Shown: positions 9,334-18,362 of the stretch, piece after piece
How positions within the stretch are numbered: the stretch's first letter is position 1
Layout of the letters: each line of letters opens with the position of its first letter
Assembly: GCA_036381015.1 (NCBI GenBank)
Contig: DASVDR010000005.1
Location: forward strand, 62,001 to 126,000
DNA length: 64,000 nucleotides
Direction: 5' to 3'
Source: Gammaproteobacteria bacterium
GTDB lineage: Bacteria > Pseudomonadota > Gammaproteobacteria > Steroidobacterales > Rariloculaceae
Notes under the pieces: model-generated
Told to the model about the DNA's origin: nothing
Databases searched by the model: none
What the model saw: the letters and a program-made list of their open reading frames with translations, nothing else
Position numbers and translations under genes: made by a program

Positions 9334-9379
9334 GCGTGTCTCTGGAGTGCGACGCGAGGGCGTGTCGCCGGAGTGCGAC
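9334..9379. promoter_or_regulatory. imperfect direct repeat with dyad symmetry upstream of the glycosyltransferase
   Basis: Two 20-base copies (9334-9353 and 9360-9379) differ at two bases and are spaced 26 bases apart. The second copy is itself an inverted repeat, GTGTCG and CGACAC around 8 bases. They sit in the region between the divergent hydrolase and glycosyltransferase genes, if the latter starts at 9455. They could be binding sites for a regulator of the polysaccharide locus; this is inference. Confidence 0.35.
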
Positions 9380-9454
9380 ACGGACGCATTCGAAGGAAGC
9401 GGTGACGTGCAGTTCGAACAGGTTTCTTTCGATTCGACGAAGTCGAAGGTCGCA

Positions 9455-10663
9455 ATGACGTCCGATGTGCACCGCATTCGTGTCGCACATGTCGTCGCAG
9501 GACTGGCCGCCGGCGGAGTAGAGACGTGGCTCGTGCGGCTCCTGCGAAACATCGATCGCCGGCGTTTTCAAATCGACTTCATGACGACAATGGAAGGGCC
9601 CGGCTTCTTCGACGAGGAGGTGAGGGCGCTCGGTTCGCGGATAGTCCGTTGCGCATCGCCGGAACGGCCGTGGCGTTTTGCGCGCAGCCTGTCGCAGGCG
9701 CTCGACGAGTACGGCCCCTACGACGTGGTCCACAGTCATCTGCATCATTTCAGCGGCTACGTACTTCGCGTCGCGAATCGGTGCGGCGTTCCGTTGCGAA
9801 TCGCGCATTCCCACAGCGATACGAGCCGGAGCCAGGTTGTCGCGAGCCTCGCGAGGAAGATGTACCTGCGCACCACCGAGCATTGGATCCACCGTCATGC
9901 GACGCAGGGGTTGGCCGTCAGCGACGCAGCAGGCGCGGCTCTGTTTCCCCGCTGGCGTCGGGATTCGCGGTGGCGCGTGTTGCACTGCGGCATCGAGCTC
10001 GAGCCGTTTCGGACTCCGGTCGATAGGAGTGCCGTCCGCGCCCGATACGCTTTGCCGGCGGAGGGTTTGGTCCTCGGGCACATCGGCGGCTTTCGGAAGC
10101 CGAAGAACCACGTCCAGCTGATCAGGATCGCCGCGGAGGTGATGGCTCGCGAGCCGCGCGCGTACTTGCTGCTCGTGGGAGAGGGGCCGATGCGCGCCGA
10201 AGTCGAGCGGGAGATCCGCCGTCTCGGGATAGCCGGACGCGTAAGGCTTGCGGGCAGGGTGGACGATGCCTTGGAGGTCCTGCGCGGCGCTATGGACGTT
10301 TTCGTATTCCCCTCGCTTTGGGAAGGGCTCCCGCTCGCCGTGGTCGAAGCGCAGGCGGCCGGACTGCCGTGCGCCGTGTCGGACGTCATCGCGCCGGAGG
10401 TTACCGTCATCGATTCGCTCGTCGTGCGGCTATCCTTGGACGCTCCTCCCGGTGAATGGGCAAAGCAAATTTTGCAACTGCATCGAAACGCACCTGTCGA
10501 GGCCCGCACGCAAGCATGGCAGCGGGTCGGCGACAGCTCTTTCAACATTCTGACTTGCACTCGGCAGCTCGAGCGGCTCTACGCGTCCGTCGAGACGGCA
10601 GCGGCCGAAAGCTGCGCCGGTAAGACGATCACCGCCCGAGAGGCCGGTACTCGTCGGCTATAA
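9455..10663 (+). CDS. glycosyltransferase, GT4 family (EpsF-like)
   Basis: About 402 residues from ATG 9455, which is preceded by GAAGG. The N-terminal acceptor domain begins RIRVAHVVAGLAAGGVETWL, the classic glycine-rich start of GT4 enzymes. The segment VVHSHLHHFSGYVLR follows, then the donor domain with LGHIGGFRKPKNHVQLI, LLVGEGPMRAEVE and the acidic motif FPSLWEGLPLAVVEAQAAG. It is likely to transfer a sugar to the undecaprenyl-linked repeat unit. In-frame starts exist at 9311 (GTG) and 9320, but the extra 48 residues have no domain character and contain the direct repeats listed separately. The substrate is unknown. Confidence 0.9.
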   Translation: MTSDVHRIRVAHVVAGLAAGGVETWLVRLLRNIDRRRFQIDFMTTMEGPGFFDEEVRALGSRIVRCASPERPWRFARSLSQALDEYGPYDVVHSHLHHFSGYVLRVANRCGVPLRIAHSHSDTSRSQVVASLARKMYLRTTEHWIHRHATQGLAVSDAAGAALFPRWRRDSRWRVLHCGIELEPFRTPVDRSAVRARYALPAEGLVLGHIGGFRKPKNHVQLIRIAAEVMAREPRAYLLLVGEGPMRAEVEREIRRLGIAGRVRLAGRVDDALEVLRGAMDVFVFPSLWEGLPLAVVEAQAAGLPCAVSDVIAPEVTVIDSLVVRLSLDAPPGEWAKQILQLHRNAPVEARTQAWQRVGDSSFNILTCTRQLERLYASVETAAAESCAGKTITAREAGTRRL

Positions 10664-10736
10664 TGCGGAGGGTCCCGCACGGTCGAACCGACCGCGGGGC
10701 CTCCTCCGCTCGGCCTGAAGGTCGAAGGAGCGCAGG

Positions 10737-11840
10737 GTGATAACGTGCGGCGGTGCTTTTCGAATTTCCGCCACGGCAGCCGAGCCGCCGACGCAGAAGC
10801 CTGCCTGGCTCGTCACCGTCGACACGGAGGGCGACGATCTCTGGAGCGCGCCGAGACACATCCAAACTGATAACGCCCGGCATCTTCCGCGTTTTCAATT
10901 CCTCTGCGAAAAGTACCGTCTCCGCCCCACGTATCTGGTGAGCTGGGAGATGGCGTGCTGCCCGGTGTTTCGCGAATTTGCGCACGATCTGCTCGCGCGC
11001 GACGCGGGAGAAATCGGCATGCATTTGCACGCGTGGAACAGCCCGCCGATTGTCCCGCTGACCGAAGACGACTACCGCTGGCGGCCGTACCTGATCGAGT
11101 ACCCCCGCGACGTGATGCGCGAGAAGATCAACGTGCTCACGGATACGTTGCGGGAAACCTTTTCGACCCCGATCGTGAGTCATCGCGCCGGCCGTTGGGC
11201 GTTCGATCGGACGTACGCGCATTTGCTCGTCGAGCAAGGCTACCTCGTGGACTGCTCGATGACGCCGGGCGTCTCATGGGGTCACGAGCCGGGGACTCCG
11301 GGCGGCGTGGGCGACGTCGACTACCGTGCAGTGCCTCGAGAAGCTTTTTGGATGGACGAGGACGACGTCCGGCGCCGCGGAAGGCTTCCGCTGCTCGAAG
11401 TGCCCGTGACCATTGAGCCGGGGAGCCGCGGATGGCTTCCCAAAGCCGCCAGGCGGCTGCTCGGCCGCGCATCTTGGGGGAATCGGGCGGTCGAAAGAGT
11501 GATGCCTTCAGTCCATTGGTTTCGCCCGAATCGGCACAACCGCTGCGCAATGTTGCAGATTCTGCAAACGGAAAGGCGGAGGAGTGCTGATTACGTGGAG
11601 CTAATGTTGCATTCGTCGGAGTTGATGCCGGGCGGGAGCCCCTATTTCCCCGATTGCAACGCCGTCGAGCGCCTGTATGACACGCTCGAGGCGGTGTTCT
11701 CCGCAGGGGCCGGCGATTTTCGAGGCATGACGCTCGCCGAATACCACGCTCGGTTCGTTCGAGCTCGTGGGGAACCTGCTTCTCTTGGTTCGCCTGCAAC
11801 CGGTCGAGAGCCGCGGCACGCGGAATGCATGGAGGCGTGA
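10737..11840 (+). CDS. polysaccharide deacetylase family protein
   Basis: A 367-residue protein of the NodB-like, WalW-related type. The start is GTG at 10737 with GAAGGAG 8 bases upstream. The domain starts at WLVTVDTEGDD, where the aspartates correspond to the catalytic base and first metal ligand; GMHLHAW supplies the histidine pair, and SHRAGRWAF is the conserved arginine motif. No signal peptide is evident, so it may act in the cytoplasm on lipid-linked or nucleotide-linked sugars, removing N- or O-acetyl groups. It lies 73 bases after the glycosyltransferase in the same direction and precedes the nucleotidyltransferase. Confidence 0.85.
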   Translation: MITCGGAFRISATAAEPPTQKPAWLVTVDTEGDDLWSAPRHIQTDNARHLPRFQFLCEKYRLRPTYLVSWEMACCPVFREFAHDLLARDAGEIGMHLHAWNSPPIVPLTEDDYRWRPYLIEYPRDVMREKINVLTDTLRETFSTPIVSHRAGRWAFDRTYAHLLVEQGYLVDCSMTPGVSWGHEPGTPGGVGDVDYRAVPREAFWMDEDDVRRRGRLPLLEVPVTIEPGSRGWLPKAARRLLGRASWGNRAVERVMPSVHWFRPNRHNRCAMLQILQTERRRSADYVELMLHSSELMPGGSPYFPDCNAVERLYDTLEAVFSAGAGDFRGMTLAEYHARFVRARGEPASLGSPATGREPRHAECMEA

Positions 11841-11898
11841 AAACACGGCGCCGTCCAGCAAGACGGTGACAGAACGGTCCTCATTTGGGGAGAAAGCT

Positions 11899-12648
11899 AT
11901 GGACGCGGTGATACTGGCAGGCGGGCGAGGGCGCCGCTTGGCCCCCTACACGGTCTGCTTTCCGAAGCCGTTGGTCCCGGTCGGGCAGATGCCCATCCTC
12001 GAGATCGTGCTCAGGCAGCTGGCGGCCGCGGGATGCCGGCGAGCGACGCTCGCGGTCGGGTATCTTGCAGAGCTCATCATCGCGTATTTCGGAGACGGCA
12101 AGCAGCTCGGCTTGGAGATTCGCTACTCTCGCGAGGACGAGCCGCTGGGGACGGTAGGCCCCCTCACGCTTCTCGACGGGCTACCGGAGCACTTTCTCGT
12201 CATGAACGGCGACGTGCTGACCACCCTCGATTACGCGGCGTTGTTTGCAGCTCACAAAGCTTCCGGCGCTGAGCTGACCATCGCTTGTTATCGGTGTCAG
12301 AATCACGTCGATCTCGGCGTCGTCGAGTTCGACGGTCAGCTGCGCGTGACCGGCTACCGCGAAAAGCCCACCGTGCAGTACGACGCCTCGATGGGTATCT
12401 ACGTCTTCCGCCGCTCCGCGCTGGATCTCGTCGAGCCCGGCACTTATAGAGACTTCCCCGATCTTGTGCAGAGCATGCTGCTTCACCACCGCCCCGTGAA
12501 GGCGCATATCGTCGATTGCCTCTGGCTGGACGTCGGACGGCGCGACGATTACGAACGCGCCATCGATCTCGTCGAACGAAATCCGAATCTGTTCTACCCC
12601 GAGAACGCTCATGCAGCATCCGGGCCGGAAGTCCGCGCGGCTTCTTGA
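11899..12648 (+). CDS. sugar-phosphate nucleotidyltransferase
   Basis: A 249-residue enzyme of the NTP_transferase family, cytoplasmic. The signature GGRGRRLAPYT at residues 8-18 binds the nucleotide, KPLVPVGQMPI is the second motif, and MNGDVLTTLD carries the metal-binding Asp. GYREKPTVQYDASMGIYVF is typical of enzymes that couple NTP and a sugar-1-phosphate to make an NDP-sugar. There is no left-handed helix or other C-terminal domain. The ATG has GGGGAGA upstream. Which nucleotide and sugar are used cannot be told. It is followed closely by the epimerase and an aminotransferase, which suggests one pathway to an amino sugar. Confidence 0.9.
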   Translation: MDAVILAGGRGRRLAPYTVCFPKPLVPVGQMPILEIVLRQLAAAGCRRATLAVGYLAELIIAYFGDGKQLGLEIRYSREDEPLGTVGPLTLLDGLPEHFLVMNGDVLTTLDYAALFAAHKASGAELTIACYRCQNHVDLGVVEFDGQLRVTGYREKPTVQYDASMGIYVFRRSALDLVEPGTYRDFPDLVQSMLLHHRPVKAHIVDCLWLDVGRRDDYERAIDLVERNPNLFYPENAHAASGPEVRAAS

Positions 12649-12663
12649 CGAGGGGAGAGAGTG

Positions 12664-13626
12664 ATGCGGGTTCTGGTCGCCGGCGGAGCCGGGTACATCG
12701 GATCGGTAGTGACGCGGCGTCTGCTTCGGGCGGGCTACGGCGTCACCGTCCTCGACTGCTTGCTGTTCGGTGACGAAGGCGTGGCGGAGCTCGCGGGGCA
12801 GGACGGGTATCGGCTGTTCGCGGGGGATCTGCTCGATCGAGAGCTGCTGCGGGAGGCGATGGCCGGCAGCCGTGCCGTCGTGCTGCTCGCCGGTATCGTC
12901 GGAGAGCCGGCGTGCAATCGCGCGCCGGAGACCGCCCGAGCGGTCAACTTTCGCGGCGCGCTGCAGACTTTGGAGGTCGCGCGCGAGGTCGGCGTGGAGC
13001 GTTTCGTTTTCGCCAGCACGTGCAGCAACTACGGAATCTCCGACCCGTCAGGCCTTGCCACGGAAAGCTCCCCGCTTCGTCCGCTGTCCGTTTATGCGGA
13101 AACGAAGGTAGCCGCGGAGCGCGAAATACTCGCCGCAAGCGGTCCGGCGTTCTGTCCGGTCGTCTTACGCTTCAGCACCGCATTCGGCGTATCTCCGCGA
13201 ATGCGGTTCGATTTGCTGATCAGTGATTTCACGCTGTCCGCCTTCCGCGAGGGAAGGATCGTGATTTTCGGCGAGCAGTTCTGGCGGCCGTTCGTACACG
13301 TCGAGGACATCGCCGCGGCCGTGGGGCTCGTGCTGGAAGCGCCGGCGCGGTGTGCGTGCGGCGAAGTGTTCAATATCGGGTCCAATGTCTCGAATCTGCG
13401 AAAGATCGACGTCGCTCGTGCCGTGCAGCGTGAAATTCCGGGGACAACGCTCGAGTTCGTGGAGCAAGGCACGGATCCCCGCAGCTATCGTGTCGACTTC
13501 ACGAAGGCCGCCGAGCAGCTCGGCTTCAACGCGACACGGACGGTCGCGGACGGAGTGCGGGAAGTCGCGGCGGGCCTCCGGGCCGGCGCCTGGCCCGACC
13601 CGGGCTCGGCCAAGTACCGGAACTGA
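12664..13626 (+). CDS. NAD-dependent epimerase/dehydratase (extended SDR)
   Basis: A 320-residue extended short-chain dehydrogenase acting on nucleotide sugars. The NAD site GGAGYIGS lies at residues 7-14, FASTCSNYG holds the catalytic Ser/Thr region, and the active-site pair is in SVYAETK. The C-terminal part with FVHVEDIAAAV and FNIGSN is the sugar-binding domain. The chosen ATG at 12664 has GGGGAGAG 6 bases upstream; a GTG immediately before it is the other option. Only 15 bases separate it from the nucleotidyltransferase, so they form an operon. The substrate is unknown. Confidence 0.9.
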   Translation: MRVLVAGGAGYIGSVVTRRLLRAGYGVTVLDCLLFGDEGVAELAGQDGYRLFAGDLLDRELLREAMAGSRAVVLLAGIVGEPACNRAPETARAVNFRGALQTLEVAREVGVERFVFASTCSNYGISDPSGLATESSPLRPLSVYAETKVAAEREILAASGPAFCPVVLRFSTAFGVSPRMRFDLLISDFTLSAFREGRIVIFGEQFWRPFVHVEDIAAAVGLVLEAPARCACGEVFNIGSNVSNLRKIDVARAVQREIPGTTLEFVEQGTDPRSYRVDFTKAAEQLGFNATRTVADGVREVAAGLRAGAWPDPGSAKYRN

Positions 13627-13653
13627 AACCGTCGGTTTCGCTGGGGGCTCGCC

Positions 13654-14832
13654 ATGCCGCGCTATTTGCTCTCGGATCTCGAGTACGGCGAAGACGAGGA
13701 GCGGGCCGTGCTCGAGGTCCTGCGCAGCAGATGGCTTTCCGTAGGGCCTCGAAGCGAAGCATTCGAGAGCGAATTTGCCGCGTTTCTGGGCGCGCGCCAC
13801 GCCGTCCACGTCGCGAGCTGCACCGCAGCCCTGCACCTCGCCCTGTTGGCCTGCGATATAGGCCCTGGGGACGAAGTGCTCGTGCCGAGCTACACGTTCG
13901 TGGCGTCCGCCAACCCGATTCTCTACGTCGGGGCGACGCCGGTCTTCGTCGACATCGTCGGCGGCGGTGACTTGAACATGAGCCCCGCGGATGCCGCCGC
14001 CAAGATCACGAGCCGCTCGAAAGCAATGATCGTCGTCCACGTCGCGGGCTTCCCGGCGGACATGCAGAGCCTCCTGACGATCGCCGAGCGTCACGGTCTC
14101 GCCGTGATCGAGGACGCTGCGCATGCCCTGGGTGCGATGTACACCGCGCGCGGAGTGCGATACCCGGTCGGCAGGCTCGGACACGCCGCTTGCTTCAGCT
14201 TTTTCGCCAACAAGAATCTCCCGACCGGCGAAGGCGGGATGCTGGTGACGGAGGATGCGGCCATCGCGACTCGCGTACGCCAGGCACGGTCGCACGGCAT
14301 GACCAAGACCAGCTGGGACAAGGCATCCGGCCGCGCCACGGATTACGACGTCCAGCGACTCGGCTTCAACTACCGCAGCACCGAGCTTGCAGCGGCGTTG
14401 GGGCGGATTCAGCTGCGCAAGCTGCCCGCGAACAACGATCGGCGGCGGGAGCTCGCAGAGCGTTATCGCCGGAATCTGGCGGGATGCGACGGGATCGAGC
14501 CCGCGTTCGGCGACCGCTTCGCGGACGCGGCTCATCATCTCTTTGCCGTGCTGCTTCGCGACCCGACAACCCGGGCGGGTTTCCGCGAGCGACTCGCCGC
14601 CGAGGGCATACAGACGAGCATTCACTATCCGCCCGTGCACCATTTCACCCAATATCGCCGGCCTGGAAGGGAACACGAGCCGCTCCCGCTGACGGCGGAT
14701 GCCGCGGAGCGCGAAGTGACGCTGCCGTTGCACCCGCTGCTGACCCTCGACGACGTCGACATCATTTGCAGCCATGTGGCGAGCGTCGGCGGGCGCCGCG
14801 GGCGGCGAGCGCCGCCGGAAACCGCGGGATGA
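13654..14832 (+). CDS. DegT/DnrJ/EryC1/StrS-type sugar aminotransferase
   Basis: A 392-residue PLP enzyme. HVASCTAALHLALLACDIGPG, DEVLVPSYTFVASAN and VIEDAAHALGA are signature motifs, and Lys187 in FFANKNLPTGEGG is the PLP-binding lysine. These enzymes aminate a 4-keto or 3-keto NDP-sugar with glutamate as donor. With the nucleotidyltransferase and epimerase upstream (28-base gap) it forms a three-gene pathway to an NDP-amino sugar. It converges with the flippase gene (stop codons 3 bases apart), so this plus-strand operon ends here. Confidence 0.92.
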   Translation: MPRYLLSDLEYGEDEERAVLEVLRSRWLSVGPRSEAFESEFAAFLGARHAVHVASCTAALHLALLACDIGPGDEVLVPSYTFVASANPILYVGATPVFVDIVGGGDLNMSPADAAAKITSRSKAMIVVHVAGFPADMQSLLTIAERHGLAVIEDAAHALGAMYTARGVRYPVGRLGHAACFSFFANKNLPTGEGGMLVTEDAAIATRVRQARSHGMTKTSWDKASGRATDYDVQRLGFNYRSTELAAALGRIQLRKLPANNDRRRELAERYRRNLAGCDGIEPAFGDRFADAAHHLFAVLLRDPTTRAGFRERLAAEGIQTSIHYPPVHHFTQYRRPGREHEPLPLTADAAEREVTLPLHPLLTLDDVDIICSHVASVGGRRGRRAPPETAG

Positions 14833-14835
14833 GGG

Positions 14836-16128
14836 TCAGCGCCGCAAATGCGGCGCAACCACCGCCGCGCTAGCCACGCATTGCACGGCAGCCGAGGCGA
14901 AAACGGCCCATACGGCCCCGGCCAGCTGAATTTCAGGGATCAAGACCTTGCACGCGGCGTAGTTCACGGCGACCACGAGCACGAAGATCGGCACCTGTAC
15001 TTTGAATCGGCGCATTGCCGTCATCGCGTATCCCAGCACCGTGCTCACCAGCGACACCACGGTCACCGCCATGAAGAACGCAAAGAGCTCGGCGTGCCGG
15101 GCGTAAGCGGGCGTATAGAGCAGGGTCAGGACGGCCTCGCCGAACAGCTCCGCAATGGCCCACCCGAATGCACCGATGAAGGCTGCGATTGCGACGAGCT
15201 TCACGACGAGCAGGGTGAAGCTGTGAGGCTCCCGCAGCGCGTGGTGGCGGGCGAGGGGCGCGGTGGCGGCCTGACCCATGGCTCCGACGACCGTGGCGGC
15301 GGCAAAGCCGATATAGGCGATCGCGGAGTAGTATCCGAGCTGCTCTTCTCCGAGGGTGCTTTCCACGAAGTACCGCGGAATGTTGACGTTCAGCGAGACC
15401 AACATCATTACGACGCCCAACGGTAACGTGAGCAGCGCCAGATTACGCATGCGGCGCCATCGGTGCTTCCACCGCCGAGGCTCGGGATGCGGCCGAGCGA
15501 ATGCGCTCGAAAGAAGAAGCGCCTTTCGCGCGTCGTAGAGGAGGAAGACGGCTGCCCAGCAAGCGGTCAGACCCAGGACCCCGAGCGTCAAGCTGCCGGT
15601 GAGGCGGAGAAGCAGCACCACGGCGAGCAGGCCGACTCCTCCACGGAGCACCATCGACCAGGCGATCCGGTCCATCCGTTCGCGCTGCTGCATCAGTCCG
15701 TAACAGATGTCGCTCAGGCTCTCGAAGGCTTTCGCGACCGCGACGAACGCGCAGACGAGCACGAGATCGTGATCGTAATGTGTCATGAGCAAGATGCCCG
15801 CGACGGCCGTCAAAGCCAACGTGCTCGAGGCTGCCCGGAGCAGGAAGTAGTCGACGAAGTCGAAATCCCTGCGCGCGTCCGCGGCCTGCACGCTCCGCAG
15901 GCTCAAGGCCGTCAGCATGAAAACGGGCGCAGTCAGCGCGAGTGCAAGCGAAAACTGCCCGACCATCGCCGGCGTTCCGAGCTTCGCGATCGCCGCGACC
16001 ACCGCCCATTGCGACCCGGCGAAGGCGATGTTCCCGATGAGCGCCCAGGAGACGTTGATGCTCAGGGACAGGGGCGCCACGCCCCCGTTCGGTTCTCGTC
16101 CCTCACGCTTGGGAGGCAGAAGGCTCAA
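14836..16128 (-). CDS. polysaccharide flippase (Wzx-type)
   Basis: A 430-residue inner-membrane protein with about 12 predicted membrane helices and no large soluble domain, as in the MOP/Wzx superfamily. It starts after a short basic N-terminal tail with the helix INVSWALIGNIAFAGSQWAVV. Few polar motifs are conserved in this family, so the call rests on length, topology and the position directly downstream of wzc. Its role would be to flip the lipid-linked repeat unit to the periplasm for the polymerase at 22355. It is 14 bases from wzc and probably last in the wzb-wza-wzc-wzx operon. Confidence 0.85.
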   Translation of the reverse strand: MSLLPPKREGREPNGGVAPLSLSINVSWALIGNIAFAGSQWAVVAAIAKLGTPAMVGQFSLALALTAPVFMLTALSLRSVQAADARRDFDFVDYFLLRAASSTLALTAVAGILLMTHYDHDLVLVCAFVAVAKAFESLSDICYGLMQQRERMDRIAWSMVLRGGVGLLAVVLLLRLTGSLTLGVLGLTACWAAVFLLYDARKALLLSSAFARPHPEPRRWKHRWRRMRNLALLTLPLGVVMMLVSLNVNIPRYFVESTLGEEQLGYYSAIAYIGFAAATVVGAMGQAATAPLARHHALREPHSFTLLVVKLVAIAAFIGAFGWAIAELFGEAVLTLLYTPAYARHAELFAFFMAVTVVSLVSTVLGYAMTAMRRFKVQVPIFVLVVAVNYAACKVLIPEIQLAGAVWAVFASAAVQCVASAAVVAPHLRR

Positions 16129-16142
16129 ATGCGCTGCTCATC

Positions 16143-18320
16143 TCAACGGCGGCCGCGGCCGGGCTTGCTGCTGTAACGGTAGTACCGATAACCGGCATAG
16201 GCGTTCCGGCGCGACTCGATGGGCAAGTCGTTGAAGACGAAGCCGGAGGCTCGCGCCGTTCCTTGCACCAAGCGGTCCAGCATGAGCTCGATCTCGCGGC
16301 GCTGCTGCCTGCCGCTGCGAACGACGAGCAGATTGACGCCTGCGAGCCGCGCGAGATGGACGGCCTCGGAGGCCGCCATGATCGGCGGGGCATCGATCAA
16401 GAGCAAATCGTGGCGGTCGGCAAGCTCCGAGACGAGCAGGGGAAAGCGACGGCTGATCATCAGCTCCGCGGGATTGGGAGGCAGTCTCCCCGTCGGCAGC
16501 ACACGCAGCCCCTCGTGGCCGCTGTCCCGTAACGCCTCGCCGAGGTCGGTTTGGTCGATGATCAGCTCGCTCAGCCCCGGCGTTCGGGGCAATCCGAAGC
16601 GGCGGTGCAGGTGTCCACGCCGCAGATCCGCGTCGACGATGAGCACTCTGCCGCCCGCTTGCGCCATGACGACGCCCAGATTGGCCGTGATGAAGGATTT
16701 CCCCATGTCCGGTGCGGCGCTGCCGATCGCGACGATGCGGTTCGGAGCTTCGTGAAGGAGAAATTCCAAGCTGGTTCGCAGCGAGCGAAGGCTCTCGACG
16801 GCGGGATCGTCCGGCGATGCGACCGCGAGTAAGGGACTGCGCCCGAATCGGCCGGAGCGGGCACGGGCCTCTCCGCGGCTCCGCGGCACGATCGCGTACA
16901 CGGGCAGATCGAAGTGTTGCTCGAGGTCCTTCGGGTCGCGAATCCCGGTCTGCAACGTCTGTCGCAGCAGCACGGAGGACACGCCGAGCATTCCGCCGAG
17001 CACGATGCCGATGCCCAGTATCAGAGGCTTCCTGGGCTTCACCGGCCAGCGCGGCTGGAACGCCTGATCGATGATGCGGGCGTTCCCCACCGTTCCCGCC
17101 TGCACGACGCGGAGCTCCTGAGCGCGGTTCAGCAGCAGCGTATAGAGCTCGTTGGCGACCCGCGCGTCGCGCGTGAGGCGCAAGGCGTCTTGCTCGGCCT
17201 CGGGCAACGCGCGAATCTGGGTCGCGAGCGTCGCCCGAACTTCCTCGAGCTCGCGCTGCTGCTCGTCCAACGCGATCATCGCCGGGTGCTGCGGGGTAAA
17301 GCGCCGGCTGCGCTCCACGCGCTCCAGCTCCATTTCGGAGAGCCTGCGCTCGACTTCCGTCAACTGCTCGAGCATGCCCTGCGTTTCCAAGCTCATGTCG
17401 ACGGATCCCTTTTCGCTCCGGAATTGGTTCAGAGCGTGCTCCGCGGCGTCCGCCTGGGCCCGGAGGAGCGGCAGCTGTCGATTCAGGAACTCGAGGGACC
17501 TGGCGGCTTCGACGGAGCGCCGCTCGACGTTCTGGCGAAGATAGATGTTCGTGATGGCGGTGAGCGTGTCCATCACCTCTTCTGGATTCGTTCCCTCGAG
17601 TGAGAGCTCGAGAATCCCCGTCTGCTGGCCGCGCTCGGCAATCGACAGCCGCTCCTGCAGATCCTTGAACGTCGCGAGCTCGTTCTGCTTCATCACGAGA
17701 AATCGCGCGCCCGCGTGCGCTTTCAGCTCGCTGACGAACAATGCGGCGCCCCGTCCCTGCGCGCGGACGCCGACGCCCCCCGTCAGCAGCTTCTCGCCGT
17801 CCGGGCCGAGAAGCGTGTACCGCCCCTCACTCTTGGCAACGAGCGTGAGCGCCTGATCCGCGAGGCCGGGGGCGACGTCGAGACGATCGACACGAAGCCG
17901 TTCGCCGCCCCATGCGTAACCTGGGGGCCACCGCCCTCGGGCGAAGCGCTCCGCGCGATGACGAGCCACGACATGCCCCACGACCGGGACGTATATCGGC
18001 GCGACGACCAGATTCAAATTCTCCTGCTCGATCGCCTCGTTCAGGACCATGCGGGAGCTCAATATCTCGATCTCGGCCGCGGTCGGGGCGGAGGTCGTGC
18101 TGAGCCACGCGAGCTCGTCGACGCCGCCCGGCCCGCGCTCCCGATCTTCGATTTGCAGGAGAGCGGTCGTGCGGTATATCGGCTCCGCCGTATAGGCGTA
18201 CGCCAAGGCCGCGAGAACCACCATCGTTCCGATGGCGACGATCCAGCGCCATTCGTCCATGAACAGCCAGATCGCGTCGCGCAGCGACGAGGAATCGCCG
18301 TTGTCGGTGTAAAGCTCCAT
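16143..18320 (-). CDS. wzc: polysaccharide co-polymerase and tyrosine autokinase (Wzc-type)
   Basis: A 725-residue inner-membrane protein. A Wzz-type N-terminal domain begins before the first helix (residues 28-47), a long coiled-coil periplasmic region follows, then the second helix (about 430-452) and a cytoplasmic bacterial tyrosine kinase domain. The Walker A motif is APDMGKS with Lys541 and the Walker A' motif is VLIVDADLRRG. The C terminus carries a tyrosine cluster, YAGYRYYRY, the usual site of autophosphorylation. It controls chain length and export together with Wza, and is dephosphorylated by the LMW phosphatase. It lies 42 bases after wza. Confidence 0.93.
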   Translation of the reverse strand: MELYTDNGDSSSLRDAIWLFMDEWRWIVAIGTMVVLAALAYAYTAEPIYRTTALLQIEDRERGPGGVDELAWLSTTSAPTAAEIEILSSRMVLNEAIEQENLNLVVAPIYVPVVGHVVARHRAERFARGRWPPGYAWGGERLRVDRLDVAPGLADQALTLVAKSEGRYTLLGPDGEKLLTGGVGVRAQGRGAALFVSELKAHAGARFLVMKQNELATFKDLQERLSIAERGQQTGILELSLEGTNPEEVMDTLTAITNIYLRQNVERRSVEAARSLEFLNRQLPLLRAQADAAEHALNQFRSEKGSVDMSLETQGMLEQLTEVERRLSEMELERVERSRRFTPQHPAMIALDEQQRELEEVRATLATQIRALPEAEQDALRLTRDARVANELYTLLLNRAQELRVVQAGTVGNARIIDQAFQPRWPVKPRKPLILGIGIVLGGMLGVSSVLLRQTLQTGIRDPKDLEQHFDLPVYAIVPRSRGEARARSGRFGRSPLLAVASPDDPAVESLRSLRTSLEFLLHEAPNRIVAIGSAAPDMGKSFITANLGVVMAQAGGRVLIVDADLRRGHLHRRFGLPRTPGLSELIIDQTDLGEALRDSGHEGLRVLPTGRLPPNPAELMISRRFPLLVSELADRHDLLLIDAPPIMAASEAVHLARLAGVNLLVVRSGRQQRREIELMLDRLVQGTARASGFVFNDLPIESRRNAYAGYRYYRYSSKPGRGRR

Positions 18321-18362
18321 GGGGCCGTTATCCGCAGGCGGCTCCGGCGCGCCGTCCGATCA

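Noticed and set aside
9235-9552. N-terminal extension of the secreted hydrolase up to 9552
   Set aside because: A signal peptide and Shine-Dalgarno fix the start at 9234; the extension overlaps the divergent glycosyltransferase.
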